Source of the DNA: Chiua virens
Lineage: Eukaryota > Basidiomycota > Agaricomycetes > Boletales > Boletaceae
NCBI GenBank assembly: GCA_019787685.1
Contig: JAHNUO010000013.1
Coordinates: 992,001-1,056,000, forward strand
Length of the DNA stretch: 64,000 nucleotides
Direction of reading: 5' to 3'
Of the stretch, positions 32,680-44,249 are shown one piece after another. The notes under the pieces were generated by a model, which had not been told where the DNA came from, did not search any database, and worked only from the letters and a program-made list of their open reading frames with translations. Both the position numbers and the translations under genes were made by a program. Position 1 is the stretch's first letter, and each line of letters opens with the position of its first letter.

Positions 32680-33839
32680 TGTCATATACTGTTCTGTCTC
32701 TGTTCCTGTGGATACAACTCCAACCCTCTTAGATGTTAACTCTGGGTCATTCTTCCTTAGAACACAACCCTGTGACCCTGGACTTCCATTATGTATATAT
32801 GTTCCTCTTTTCATTTTAGTATATAAACCTGTGTCTCACTTATGAGCACAGCTCTGGCTTCCTTAGTACCTGATTCACCTCCAGTTATGTAGTTTCCCAA
32901 TTATCCATCTTACTCATATTTAGTCTTTCTTTATTTCTTTGTTTTACTCATCTTTCTACTCCATGTTACAATAGTTCTGGGTAGGATCTAACATAGCCGC
33001 AAAAGCACTAAGTATCAAGTGGCTGTGATAACTCAAACAACCACCATTTGATATGTGGTGTGCTGTCTGATTGAAGATGGGTTACTGGTCAGCAGGTTGC
33101 TACCAGTAAGACAAAATAGGACTCAGGCATGTTACTGAGAACATCCTTTTGAGGATTTATACTCAAAGGACCAAGGGTGACAAGGGTTGACTTGAGAGTC
33201 CAAGGGAAGCAAGGATACTCAACTAGATTCCAAAGATCAAGACTAGAGTTACAGGAGTATTGTTGCAGTTTAAGTAGTGAAATCAGAGCAGGGCAAAGGT
33301 GTGACCAAAGAAAGTGGAACCAATTGTAAATGGTCAAAGAGGATTGTACAATGCATAGGCAGCGGACGAGTATGAAGTAAAAATGACAAGAAAGAGATGA
33401 GTAAGTGATCAGGTTGAACCGATGTGGCTTAACTAAGCAAAGAAGGTAAAGTACAGATGAACACCAAGAGATACCTAAGTATTGAACATAGTGAAGTAGG
33501 ACAAGCAAAGAAAGAAAAGAGTTGTAACACTCCATGACTAATCCTTCTGTTTCCTCCAAGTATATAAATCATAGTTACTTGGTTATAACTTCCTAGTCTG
33601 AATATTAGTTTATCTCTACAACTCACTCTGAACCCTCCAAGAAGATATTGATAATCTTCACTTCTCTCAACTTCACTTTATATATTGAGTCCTACTCCAT
33701 CCCTTGTCCTCCACACATCCATAAATACAAGGACCAACCGTGACAAGGGTGCACCACATATAATGAAGCCAAGTCCTGTCCAACACTACAACTCTGGAAA
33801 TCTGGAGTTGGCAACCTTGGAGTCATATGGTCTCTAATA
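32680..33839 (+). repeat. Family C solo LTR, TSD CCAGC, carrying a nested family A LTR
   Basis: Runs from TGTCATA to CTAATA with exact CCAGC duplications at 32675-32679 and 33840-33844. Without the insert it is about 589 bp. The TATA box TATATAAA is at 33561-33568. The end TAATA is probably a decayed TAACA (see 39369). Confidence 0.85.
32964..33529 (-). repeat. Family A solo LTR nested in LTR C, TSD CTCCA
   Basis: A 566-bp reverse LTR, TGTTACAAT to TTGTAACA, with CTCCA at 32959-32963 and 33530-33534. It is inserted 31 bp upstream of the host LTR's TATA box. Confidence 0.9.
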
Positions 33840-33844
33840 CCAGC

Positions 33845-34440
33845 CATTGCCAGCACGTAAACAACAACTCTCATGTTCCCATACAGACCAGCCAACTTGC
33901 ACATCAAATGTTAGGAACAATGGTCATTTACTTGCTAGTGATCATACAGACCTGTAAGTTGTTCTATATCCTGGTCTAAGCTTATTCTTATGCTCACATC
34001 CCACTAGTCCACAAGATCTTCTTGCAAATTTATGCTCCACAGCTCAGTCTCACAAGCTTCATGCACTGTCTCAAACTCATCCCAAAGTGAACACCCAGGA
34101 ACAGGTACTCCTATTACTACCCCTGTCTTACTCAACCTCTATCACTTTTCACTTAGGTGATGAAATGGCTTGTTTGTATGTATAGTTGCTCAGCTTGCAG
34201 GCAAACTGACAATATCTCAGGTAGGTGTTGACTATGACCTTCTCAAGTGCCACCAATCTATGAACAAGTGTCATTGATCACCCTTACCTACTCAACTTGA
34301 CAAGATCTATTTGAACAGTATAGTAGAACGTAAGAGGGCTAGACAGGACCCTTCAGGCAAACATTCTACTGGGTCTACTGAGTCAAACACTCAATCCTCC
34401 AATGTTCACATTGTTGATGATAATCCAGCACAGGATTAGG
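33845..34440. other. No recognisable feature
   Basis: Stretch between LTR C and the DUF6532-like fragment; short exons of the latter gene could lie here, but I could not support any. Confidence 0.4.
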
Positions 34441-34781
34441 CCAAGGGTAAAGGCAAGGGAAGGTGGTCTGTGAATCTTAAAGGAATAAAGCTCATCAAGT
34501 CAACTATCACTAGTTTTTACCCTCCACTGTGGGTAAAGCTTCTCAATTGCATGAAAGCATGTATACTCTGGAATGTTATAATTGACAACACATTTCCTGG
34601 CCTTCCAGATGCCTTTACTGGTCTATGCAAAGAGACACTCATAGAGACTTTTACATATTATGAGGAGAATAAACTAGAAGTCAAGGCTGGTAAGAGGTTC
34701 AAATCTATTATTATCCTGCATACTCATGCAACATGTTTAATAGGTACATATGTATGTACCATGTACCCCCATGCGAAATGA
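34441..34781 (+). pseudogene. DUF6532-like fragment
   Basis: Frame 34470-34781 reads STITSFYPPLWVKLLNCMK, then FPGLPDAFTGLCKETLIETF, then EENKLEVKAGKRFKSII. This is the arrangement at the start of the DUF6532-type domain (FYPPxWxxVL... FPxxxxxxxxAxECLxEAL). It is followed by a GTACATATG-type splice donor near 34743. No further exon is recognised in the next kilobase, so I take it as a fragment. The function of the family is not known. Confidence 0.4.
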
Positions 34782-34789
34782 AGTTGTTA

Positions 34790-35990
34790 CTGTCTTGACT
34801 GTCAGACACCTGTCTATTGGTGTACAGAGGTAATTTGACTCTGACAGTATGATATGGGATACCTGGTCTATACACTTGTAATATAGACTGTGACTATCAG
34901 ATGATCATATCTGTACAGTATCTGTACAATACCCTAGTAGTATTTGACCACACTATCCTGAGTCAAATTCCATATTGGTACAGATTGCCTGTGTTGTGTC
35001 CACATCAGATATGGACTGTTGCATCCAACTGTGCTGTGACAGACTCTGTCCATGTGTCATGTTCCATATTGAGTATATACAGATTCCTTGTTATGTCAAC
35101 TTAGGTGGCAGTGTCCAGGTGACTGCCAGAAATGTACAAACCCAACAGCATAACATAACTGTGCAGTAACTGTTTAGTAATTGTCCAGGGGGGACCTTTC
35201 TGTGCTGATGTAAACACTATAACCAGCAATACAGGACTGTACAGCCACTTCTGGGTTTGTTGATCAGTGACATTTCTTGAATTGGATTTGAGTTCCCATG
35301 AGTTATCTGGTGCAGAGCACCCTTTCTATCAGATCAGGAACTTGAGATTCCACAGGTTCCTTGAATGTTTCAAGTGTAAATGAGATACATAAGTTAGAGT
35401 CTGGAAATGAACTGTGACTTGTCACACAGTGACATGTTTATACCATGTGACTTATTACATATTGTTCCCCACTCAAGTAATAACCTTTGAGCACTGAGCT
35501 GTGAGAGGCAAACAACAATGATGAATCAATGATGCATGATGGCTCAAGCACTCAAGCACTCAAATTCAAACCTTGATCAGTGCTGGACCAAATTAGTGTT
35601 GGGGATAGGCAGACTAAGGCAATACCACACATATGAGTAACTTGTGTGGTTTTTTTATATATATGCCACTTTGATGCATTACCACACTATGCATGTCCAC
35701 TCAGCTACTGTTTTAAAGTCCTGTCTGGTCCAGTTTTCCACGGTCCAAATGAGGCAACTGGACCGCAACCAGTCTTAGTAAGCTTCCAAAAGTGGTGGGA
35801 CTGGACCAAAACTGGAAACAACCAGTCCTAACAACTTTAACAACTTTTTTAGGACTGATTCAGACTGGTTTTTCACCACAACCAGCTTAGTCATCAGTGT
35901 ACCGAATTTAAATTAAATTCGTGCCTTTCTGGGCGTCCAATTCTCGTGGGAATTGGTCCAGAAATGACCTAGATATCATCATTTTCACAT
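34790..35990. other. No gene; ACTGGTCC-type motif cluster
   Basis: Nothing coding was recognised. From about 35720 to 35880 the words tggtccagt, actggacc, accagtc and gactggacc recur at short intervals on both strands. The same motif cluster occurs at 37440-37620 beyond the two solo LTRs. Confidence 0.5.
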
Positions 35991-35996
35991 CACATG

Positions 35997-36427
35997 TGAA
36001 ACAACCTAGAACAAAACTAGACTGTTAAAGTGTAGTGGTTGTGATGAGAGGGGGTTCAGTCCAGTGAAGAGGCGAAAACTCCAAGAGAACTTTGTTAGAG
36101 CTCTCTGGCTGTCATTCATGGGGTTTATATACTACATGGATATCGGAGTTCTAATCTGAGTGTGAACTACGTAGATAAACATAATGCATCCTATTGGATG
36201 ATAAGGTGTGAATAGATATGAGTCATAGATAAGAGTATAGCCTTGCACTGCCGATGACAAGTCAGTGATAAGGGAAATGAATAGATAAGAACATGAGGTG
36301 ATGGATGCTGTGTTATTGTGGCAGCCAATCGGATATGATCCTTTGGACAGCCTTGACATGAGGCATGTATCTTTAGAATAAGTCGAATGTAGGAGTTGAG
36401 AAGTGAGGAAAAGTTGATATCGTAACA
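35997..36427 (-). repeat. Family D solo LTR, TSD ACATG
   Basis: A 431-bp LTR, reverse orientation, TGAAACAACC to ATCGTAACA, flanked by ACATG at 35992-35996 and 36428-36432. It matches the 5' LTR at 60748-61188 and keeps the AGAACTTTGTT segment used for self-priming. Confidence 0.9.
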
Positions 36428-36599
36428 ACATGTTATCTACAGGGGTTGTCTACTCATCTGAATAGAGATCACAATCAAGATAGGTATATTCACACTCATA
36501 ACACTTCATCACATCAGTGTACATAATGTAGAGTAGACCCCTGGCCTGCTGTGGGTCCAATAACTGTGAGAATTGGTCCATACCTGGCAGAGATATAGC

Positions 36600-37307
36600 T
36601 GTTACAATAGTTCCAGGTAGGACCTAGCATAGCCGCAAAAGCACTAAGTACCAAGTGGCTGTGATAACTCAAACAACCACCACTTGATATGTGGTGTGCT
36701 GAAGAGTCGAACGAGGGTTTCTGGTCAGCGAATTGCTACCAGAGAGACGAGTGAAAACTCAGGTGTTGCTGAGAGTTGTCCTGTTGGGAATCTATACCTG
36801 AGGGTCGGTCGAGGGTCGAGGGTTGACTGCGTAGAGTCTGAGTGGTCAAGGGATGACTTGAGAAGTCCCTGGTTGAGTGGTCACAAGGAAGTATCCGAGT
36901 GGAGCAGTGATACTCAGCTAGATTATGGAGATCAAGACTAGGGTACAGGAGTAACACTGCAAGGTATTTATACTATGAGAATCATGCACAGACCAAGAGA
37001 CTAAAAGGGGTGGCCAAGAAGAGTGGAAGGGATAAAGGCCAAAAGGAGGAATTGTATGATGTGAAGGCATCAGACTATGACAAAGAAGAAATGACAAATG
37101 CGAAGCCATCAGATGATGACGAGAAGGGAATGAGTAAGAGTGATGCCATCGGATGATGACGAGAAAGAAACAAGTAAGCACTCGGGTTGTGCCAGTGCAG
37201 GGTTATATAAGGCAAAAGTGAAATGAGTACAGATGAACATACGAGGATACCTAGGTATTGAGTGTAGTGAAGTAGTACAAGAGAAACAAAAGAAAGAAAT
37301 TGTAACA
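36600..37307 (-). repeat. Family A solo LTR, TSD ATAGC
   Basis: A 708-bp reverse LTR, the longest solo copy, with ATAGC at 36595-36599 and 37308-37312. Its length agrees with the 5' LTR of the two-LTR element. Confidence 0.92.
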
Positions 37308-37312
37308 ATAGC

Positions 37313-37680
37313 CATTTCTGGGTTGAATGTCATATTTAGGGGGTACAAACTCAATTTTGATCATAAAATTCCAAATAAATATCTAAAATACTCCAAGAAT
37401 TATGAAAAGTATGCTCAAGTGGGGGGACCCTGGGCCAATACCAGTTTTCCAAAAAGACCAGTTGCAACTGGTCCAGGACCAGTCTTTTCATTTTTCTCAA
37501 TTTTTGAAAGATCAGGACCACTTCCTTTTCTAAAGTACTAAGACCAGGACCACCCTGGACTGGTCCTAATCAGTCCAGTTCAGTCTGGTTGCTGTTTTTG
37601 ACTGGTCCTGCAACTGGACCTGAAAACACTAGCACAACCAGCCACCCCAATTATATTGCTGTGTACCTGGGAGGCTCCCT
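37313..37680. repeat. ACTGGTCC-rich sequence
   Basis: Contains many copies of ggaccagt/actggtcc words (about 37440-37620), as at 35720-35880. No gene is seen. Confidence 0.5.
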
Positions 37681-37689
37681 CACCATCCC

Positions 37690-38375
37690 AGCTGCTTGAT
37701 GTGCAACTTGAAGGCAGTAGTGATCTCCTTCCAGATCACCACTATCTCCAAGTTCCTGGTCCACTTCCTGCAGCTCCAGTCCCTGCTTGGCCCTGTCTCC
37801 ATCACCTCCATGGACACTAACCTTGTCTTCTTCTTCCTTGGCCCCTCCTCATTGTCCGCACATTTCCTCCACCTCTTCTCCAGTCACTCCTCTCCTGGGA
37901 ACTTGCACTTCAGCTTGCCTTTCTGACAAGCCTCCCAGGACCAACCCTTTTTCCCTTCTCCAGGAACACACTCAATACCCACCATTATGTATCTTGCACA
38001 CAGCTTCCTCTCTTTCTCCTTCCCCTTGCCCTTATCCTTTGGAGTGCTTTGCTCTGCTTGGATCTCCTTGGCCTGCCAACCCCATCAGCTCCACACTACT
38101 TGGACTTAACATTAACTTACCCTTCTCTTGGCCACCTCCTCAGCCATCTTGAGTTGCTTCTCCTCTGTGACCTTGTGTGCCTCCTCCGCCTTCCACCTTG
38201 CCTCCTTTGCTTTCCATCTTGCCTCCTCCACTTTCCTCCATTTCTTCTCCTCCTTCTATGCTTTTGTACATTGATGCCACTCTGATGCCTTTGCCTTGAA
38301 CAGCTCATCGCTGTCATTATCAGCCTCCTTGAGATGCTCATCACTCCATTGCTTAATGTTGTCAATATCAGACAT
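37690..38375 (-). pseudogene. Degenerate Cys6-type gene, antisense next to the family C 3' LTR
   Basis: The minus-strand start at 38375 reads MSDIDNIKQWSDEHL, then a Lys/Glu/Trp/Ala-rich helix (KWRKVEEARWKAKEARW) with a TAG at 38256-38258. A 48-nt GTAAGT...CAG intron (38120-38073) precedes the second exon. That exon reads LCARYIMVGIEC, then EGKKGWSWEACQKGKLKC, which fits C-X2-[C]-X6-C-X10-[C]-X2-C-X6-C if the bracketed Tyr and Trp were once Cys. A charged C-terminal tail follows. The layout (charged helical N-terminus, six-Cys cluster, charged tail) parallels the 372-residue protein of element B. The start lies 169 bp from the LTR and the gene is antisense to the element. Confidence 0.6.
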
Positions 38376-38530
38376 GGTAGAAGTTAGAAGTTAAGGAGCA
38401 AAAAGCACACCCCGAATTTATATGAGGGACTCCACATCTGAGTCTGAAACTGAAGTCCACAAATCCACTTTGACCTTGCTTTGCTTTGACAACTATTGTT
38501 TCTCACTTATGACTTTCAGGGGTTCAGGCC

Positions 38531-38544
38531 TAAAGGGGGGATAC
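38531..38544 (+). promoter_or_regulatory. Polypurine tract, family C
   Basis: TAAAGGGGGGATAC lies immediately before TGTCATA at 38545. It marks this as a 3' LTR and fixes element C as plus-sense. Confidence 0.6.
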
Positions 38545-39369
38545 TGTCATATCCCATATATCTCATTGTTCTAACTCCAAGATCTCCAGGTTTACTCCTT
38601 CATAACTCTGGTATGATCTCTCTCCGGATACAACTCCTGATCTCTGGACTTCTTACTTAGAACCTTCTCAATTCCTCTTCATCAGTGGAACAGCCTTCAC
38701 ACTGTTGAAAGTTTGGGCTTGCCACACAAGTAAATCAATGTCTAGGCTCACAAAAACTATCTCAATTGGCTTCATTTGATGGAAATTTTACCTTGTGAAA
38801 TTTTGAGAAGAAGTTTAGAGGCAGGATTTTTTTTTCGAAAATCTGTCCAGTTCTAGACAGTTGGGAACCTTTCTGTCGAAAACTGTCCAGAGCTGTCCAG
38901 CACTGTCCAGATAATGGTTGGTTTGCTAATGTTGTCTCTTTTCATACTAGTGTTACATTAGTAATAACCTGTGTCTTGCTTAACAGCACAGCTCTGGCCT
39001 CTGTACATACCCAACTCCACTCCAGTTACATACTTTCCTGATTCCCATCTTACTCAGTTTCTTACCAACTCCATTACTAATCTCCATTCTACTCTGAGTA
39101 TATAAACTGTAGTACCTCAACTTTGTTCCCTCAGTCTGAATATTAGTTTTACCTTCTATTCCCTCTGAACTCCATAAAGACCTTGATGGTCTTACCTCTG
39201 CTTAACTTCACTTTGGTGTCAAGTCTCACCTCCAACCTCCATTCTCTGTTCTCCAAAATAAAGGGTAGACTTGTGACAAGGGCACACCACACACGGTGAA
39301 GCCAAGTCCCTCTGCAAGAATAACTTTGGAGTTCTGGAGTTTATACCCCAAGTAGACCCAGTCTTAACA
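38545..39369 (+). repeat. Family C 3' LTR with an internal insertion
   Basis: Runs from TGTCATATCC to CTTAACA. It aligns with the solo copies at both ends, but the middle (about 38680-38920) carries roughly 240 extra bases with repeated ctgtccag words. The TATA box TATATAAA is at about 39098-39105. The 5' part of the element is not in the window. Confidence 0.7.
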
Positions 39370-40200
39370 CTGACCCATATGATCATGCTGACCCTTCGAC
39401 GGTAGGATATTGAACTCTATTTATGAGATGTGACATTCACAAGTGCTAACTGCAATTATGCTTCATACCCAAGGCCAGCAGAGTTGAGTATCTTACCATG
39501 GGTTGTGGTTGAGACTGCCAGCTCCCACTTCATCATGGTGGGAAGCTCATTAATATTATGGGTTGTGGTTGAAGCTGCCTGCTCTCACTTCATCACAATT
39601 TGGAAGAGATAATGAACACCTCACCCTGGGTTGTGGTGGAGACCACCTGCTCCCACTTCATCATGGTGGGAAGCTCATTGTGGGTTGCAGTTGAAGCTGC
39701 CTGCAATTGCAAACAGATTTTGATCTGATATCAGATAGCCCTGAAAAATGAACTTTACTTGTTCTAACATCCACTCATAATTGCCCCCTTCTTCATTTTT
39801 GTATGATAAAATTTGAGCTATTCTGAGAAATTGTGTTCGAGTGTCACATCAGGCTTCAACAGTATACTGGAACTGGAATACAGCACACCGGATGGTGGGT
39901 CTCCTATAATCAAGATATTGGTGTTGAGTGCAAGACAAGCCTGGTTTGTGTCTTTGGCTTCATAAATAAAGTTAAACCTTTCTTGGTGCCATCAGCATAT
40001 TAGTATTGCTTATGATAAGGAGGAAAAACAATGACCTTCACTACTCCTGGCCAGTTAATGAAATTATTGCATCTCTGCCATCCACAACTCCACAACCTCT
40101 GATACTAATGATGAGCTGGAAGGTATGCTGCCAAATTGCTCAAGCTCCCGTATGCAATGTTCATTTGACTACAGCCCTATGGCAATCATAATCAATGTTT
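39370..40200. repeat. Imperfect tandem repeat of about 60 bp; no gene
   Basis: Four units begin TGGGTTG(T/C) at 39499, 39559, 39627 and 39681, each with a gctgcctgct/cccacttcatcatggtgggaagctcatt body. The remainder up to 40200 has only short frames. Confidence 0.6.
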
Positions 40201-40204
40201 CCTT

Positions 40205-40552
40205 AGAACCTGGTGGTCAATGCTAAGAAGAGTGAGTCAGGAACTGGCAAAGGATCATGAAACTCTCTGTAGTAATCCTGATGAGCTCAATGAGGGTCAC
40301 TGTCCTGTAGCTGGTTGTGGTATGAACACACATGTAGCCCACATGTGTGTTTGCAGAGTTTGTCCAAGAGGCAAGCCATCTCCAACAAGATCTCAATGAA
40401 GCATATCGTGTTGGTTTCCTTGGCAAAAATGCATGTGGCTCCGGTTATTCATTTGATGTTTATGTTCACTGCAGAGCTTGCACATGCAGTCAGGTACCAA
40501 GCTATTTTGCATCAGCAACCACACCAACAACCTATGCTTCAATAGGTATGTA
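40205..40552 (+). pseudogene. Fragment of the complex I 51-kDa (NDUFV1/NUO51-type) gene
   Basis: Across two frames the segment reads LVVNAKKSESGTGK (compare LVVNADEGEPGTCKD), then GMNTHVAH, then [17 protein letters not shown] and [18 protein letters not shown]. It then jumps directly to [16 protein letters not shown]. These are consecutive blocks of the FMN/NADH-binding subunit of mitochondrial complex I. About 60 residues including the GAGAYICGEE block are missing before SGTKLF, and frame changes and stops break it. No other part of the gene was found nearby, so this is a displaced copy, not the working gene. Confidence 0.75.
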
Positions 40553-40559
40553 CATAAGT

Positions 40560-42720
40560 TATGATGATCAATGTACAACTAAGTCCCAATGATAGTTGTT
40601 GTTCCAAGGGTGATTCATGTGTAAGCATCCACTGAAGGGAACCTTGGCACCATTGAATGTCGTGTCAACTCGCAAAGAAGCATTGATCACAGAAATGAAC
40701 CAGACAATGTATTGCCAGTGGCAACACACCTGATTGGATCTCCAAGTGATACCCTTTGGAGGTGTTTAGGACAGCACTGAACTTGATGCTCAGGCTAAAT
40801 TGAAGTCCTGTATTGGCTACTGGCATGCTTGAAGCTTGCATATCTGTCTTTTATTAGCTCCTATTTCACCCTAATGAGCTCTGGTCACTCACCATTATCC
40901 ATGGTGGCTCAGTGAACATCTTCAACCACGAGACAGGTGGATTGTCAAGACGTTCAGAGTATCCAATGTCCTAGTTTATTGTATTAAGTTCATCCCACAC
41001 AAAAACTGGTCTGCTACTGGCTTAGACAACTTTCAGCTTGCTTCTTCAACTGCAACATGCACAGGAAAGTCACATCATTCAAATTTCATGGTAGATGTAA
41101 TGATTCTGTGTACTTTTTCTTTCTTGGTCTAATGGGCATGTGCACTATATCATGAGTATCATGTTTAACCCCCAGAGATGCCAGCATTATTTTGTGTCTG
41201 CCTACCTCAGTCAGACAGTCAAGATGTAGTCCCTCAGTTCTCTGACTGCTCACCTCACAATGGACACTCACAACAGGGAAATCAAGTATGGGACTATTCG
41301 AGCAAGAGCTGCATTTGAATGGTGAAAGGTCATACCAGTAATCCTTTTTCACCATGTCTCATCCTAATTTGCTAATTATCATTGGCAGGAATGCGAGGTT
41401 TCAGTGGCGCCAACCCTTGTCTGAGTTGTCCAATGCAGCACTTGTACTTTTTGACTGTAAAGTATCCTGTGGCATGGCTTTGGCATAGAGTTTAGCCATG
41501 GACCTAGCAATTCCCTCATGAAGATACAAGGTATGAACACCTCCAATGTTGTTTTTCATACCTTTGATTTTGATGGTCTTTCATTTCCAACTCCAGAACC
41601 CATCTGTTTTGAAGATCCCCACCTTGTCCAACATCCCCAATCTAGTCTAAGTCATGGCTGGATCCATTTATCTTATGTCCCAGTATGACCTTTGACCTCA
41701 ATGATGAACCCCTTGCCATGGATGGTAGATAGAAACAGAAACCCACCAGAGATGCAGTGGATGATCTAGTCGATGTGTGTTCCAAATGAGAGAGAGCATG
41801 CCAGTGATCACATTCCTTTATTCACTTCACTTGAACTGGGAGGTGGTTCATGGGCTGCAATTGAGGCAGGCATTCAATGTGCCAGTGGTCTTGTTGTGCC
41901 AACCACAGACAATGCCACATCACATGATGGTGGAGTGGCAAGTCATTTTCAAAGTATGAATTTCTCTTGATTGTCCCTCTCTCTCACCTTTTGTTCACCT
42001 AGGCAACATGTGCCACCCTTCTCATTGGAGCATTAGCTGGCTATTTAGCACCAAGTTATAGCGGGGCGCTTCATTCACCCCTTGATTTGTTACTTTGCAA
42101 GAGGTGGAATCCCTGGTCTTATTGATCGTGTTTGTGTTTGTATAGGTCATGTTTCACTAGCATATGGGAATGATCCCAGGGTCAAATCAGCTGAGCATAC
42201 CTGACTGAGACTGACAATGGAGATTACACAAGCCATTGCAGTATAGACTCCAGGCTACCATAATATGTCAAAAATTTATTTCAGCCATGCTAATGCTGCC
42301 AGCTTACGATCCCTTATGACTGTCTTATAAGGATTGTTAATCCTTTTTTGAACATTACAAGGTTCATTATAAGTTATGATAATGGTCATTACAATGAAAA
42401 ATTTAATATAATTTTTTTGAATTTGCATGATCAGGCATGTCAATGGGGTACAATCTTATAATAATTTATGGTAAGTCATTCCTAACTCTGCAAGAAATTT
42501 GTGACAATTATTTGTGGTGTTGGACCTAATAGTTGTTGTTGTCATGGTGAATGGTTACAGTAAGTCCTCAGGATGTACTGAAACTCAGAGGTGGGTTACT
42601 GGTAAATTTGAATGCATGGATTGATACCACTACTAGTAGTACTAAATTGTATGAGCATGCCTGTGACTGCCAGCAATTTGGATGATCCTCAACTGCCAGT
42701 GGCATTCCATAGAACCTCAT
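40560..42720. other. No gene recognised
   Basis: Many short frames exist (for example 41086-41355 minus and 41773-41970 plus: ELGGGSWAAIEAGIQCASGL), but none matches a family I can name and they do not join into a convincing exon series. Confidence 0.4.
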
Positions 42721-42728
42721 TACCATAA

Positions 42729-43133
42729 TCAAGGCTTCAAGAAAAGGAGAATCCCTGTCAGTGTCACGTAAGCAGCATATGTAGTAAATGCAGCAGGAAC
42801 TTCAGTCCGGAAATGAGTCACCTTTTTTGGCTGATCCACCATCACCATGGCTCCAACACCCAAGGACTGAGGCTTCTTTCCATCAGCAATGCTGGTTGCC
42901 ATGTCCAGGACAAACCTGTGGCTGCAATTTGGGGCAGTGTGTCTAATGAGTCTGCTGGCAAGTACATACAGTATGTACCTACATATGTGTGACCTGCAGC
43001 AACAATGGCGAATGGCCATCTTGATAATTAGGTAAGCAAGTCTAGAATAACAGAATGGATATTTACACAAGTATTTGGATATGTTACATTGAAATGGATG
43101 CTGGGTACTGTTGCTGATCCCTCCTCTTTCCAC
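42729..43133 (-). CDS. Unrecognised 134-residue frame
   Basis: The minus-strand frame has a Cys-rich N-terminal part and a C-terminal half SRLIRHTAPNCSHRFVLDMA, then GKKPQSLGVGAMVMVDQPKK. A weaker copy of the latter (LGVRAMVAVNEP) can be read on the minus strand near 47700-47760, so this may be an exon of a small repeated gene family. Function is unknown. Confidence 0.3.
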   Translation of the reverse strand: MERGGISNSTQHPFQCNISKYLCKYPFCYSRLAYLIIKMAIRHCCCRSHICRYILYVLASRLIRHTAPNCSHRFVLDMATSIADGKKPQSLGVGAMVMVDQPKKVTHFRTEVPAAFTTYAAYVTLTGILLFLKP

Positions 43134-43380
43134 TTGATTTCAGTTTAGCATGGCTTGCATCTGGTAAGTTATTACACTGTTGTACTCTGATTCAAGGTGC
43201 TAGGTGGTGCAGAACCATGTCACATGTGCATGATTACCCTGATTCAGGTGAGTAACATATTGCTCACTTACACCGAGCTCATGCAAGCAGACACATTGGG
43301 GCACTGGATTTAGTCAATGTATTCGTATTGGCAGACAAAAGTGAACAATATATTATAGGTAAGTTTATAAAGAGCTGCGT

Positions 43381-44051
43381 TGTGGAAAACTAAAAATAGG
43401 TAAAATGAAGAAAGGTGGGGCAATAAGTTCATCCCAAGAGGGGTTGTTTGTCTAGGAGTCCTAGAGGCTGCTGAACGATCCAGAATGAAAAGCGGTTGAT
43501 GAAAAAGTATCTGGGTGGTCCACAGTCAAGGCAATGAGAGGATTAATTTGAGTAGATGAGACACAGAGAAATGATAGGACAATGTAAAAGGAAAGCTATC
43601 CAGCTCACTCCACACATGGGAGAGTAAACAGGAGATCTCCTGAACGCAGAGATAATATTTTATGTTAGAAACATGGTTTTATAGTCCTGGGCACAACCCA
43701 GGACTGTTAAAGGCAATCCAACCCTAGGTAAGTGTACAGGATCAATGTAGGGTGAGTATTTAAGAAGGAGTGTCAAACCTTGTAGATAACAAAGGAAAAG
43801 AAGGTGTTAGGATAGTAACGACCTTAATAAGGCCAAATCAAATAGAACAAGTCAAATCAGATGAAGTGGAATACGTACAATGAAACCAGATTGGATCGCA
43901 TTGACTCAGATTAGACTCAGATGATCTGTAAATGCTAGGAATGAAACCAGGCTGGCACAAAGTCGATGTTGGATGAGATAGGAGGTAATAGGACATGATG
44001 AAGAGTGAGGAAAAGGTATCCTACAACTGTAAGGAGTATCTAACTCCTACA
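43381..44051 (-). repeat. Family B solo LTR, TSD GCGT/GTGT
   Basis: Runs from TGTGGAAAAC to CTCCTACA, aligned with the young 707-bp LTR, with most CpGs changed. The flanks are GCGT (43377-43380) and GTGT (44052-44055), one CpG-type transition apart. Confidence 0.85.
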
Positions 44052-44249
44052 GTGTCATGTCACTCAGGCAGTAACTTCCACAAAGTTATGCAGCTCAGGT
44101 AAATCTACAAAGTTCAGATTGTTTGACACCACTTTCTTTATCAGCTTGTCCACTAAACTTCAAAATGGCTTAACAAAAGTCTCCTCAAATGAGGGCTTGG
44201 GTGGGGCTGCATATATCTCTGATTGCAGAGGCAATTCTGGCCAATCATA

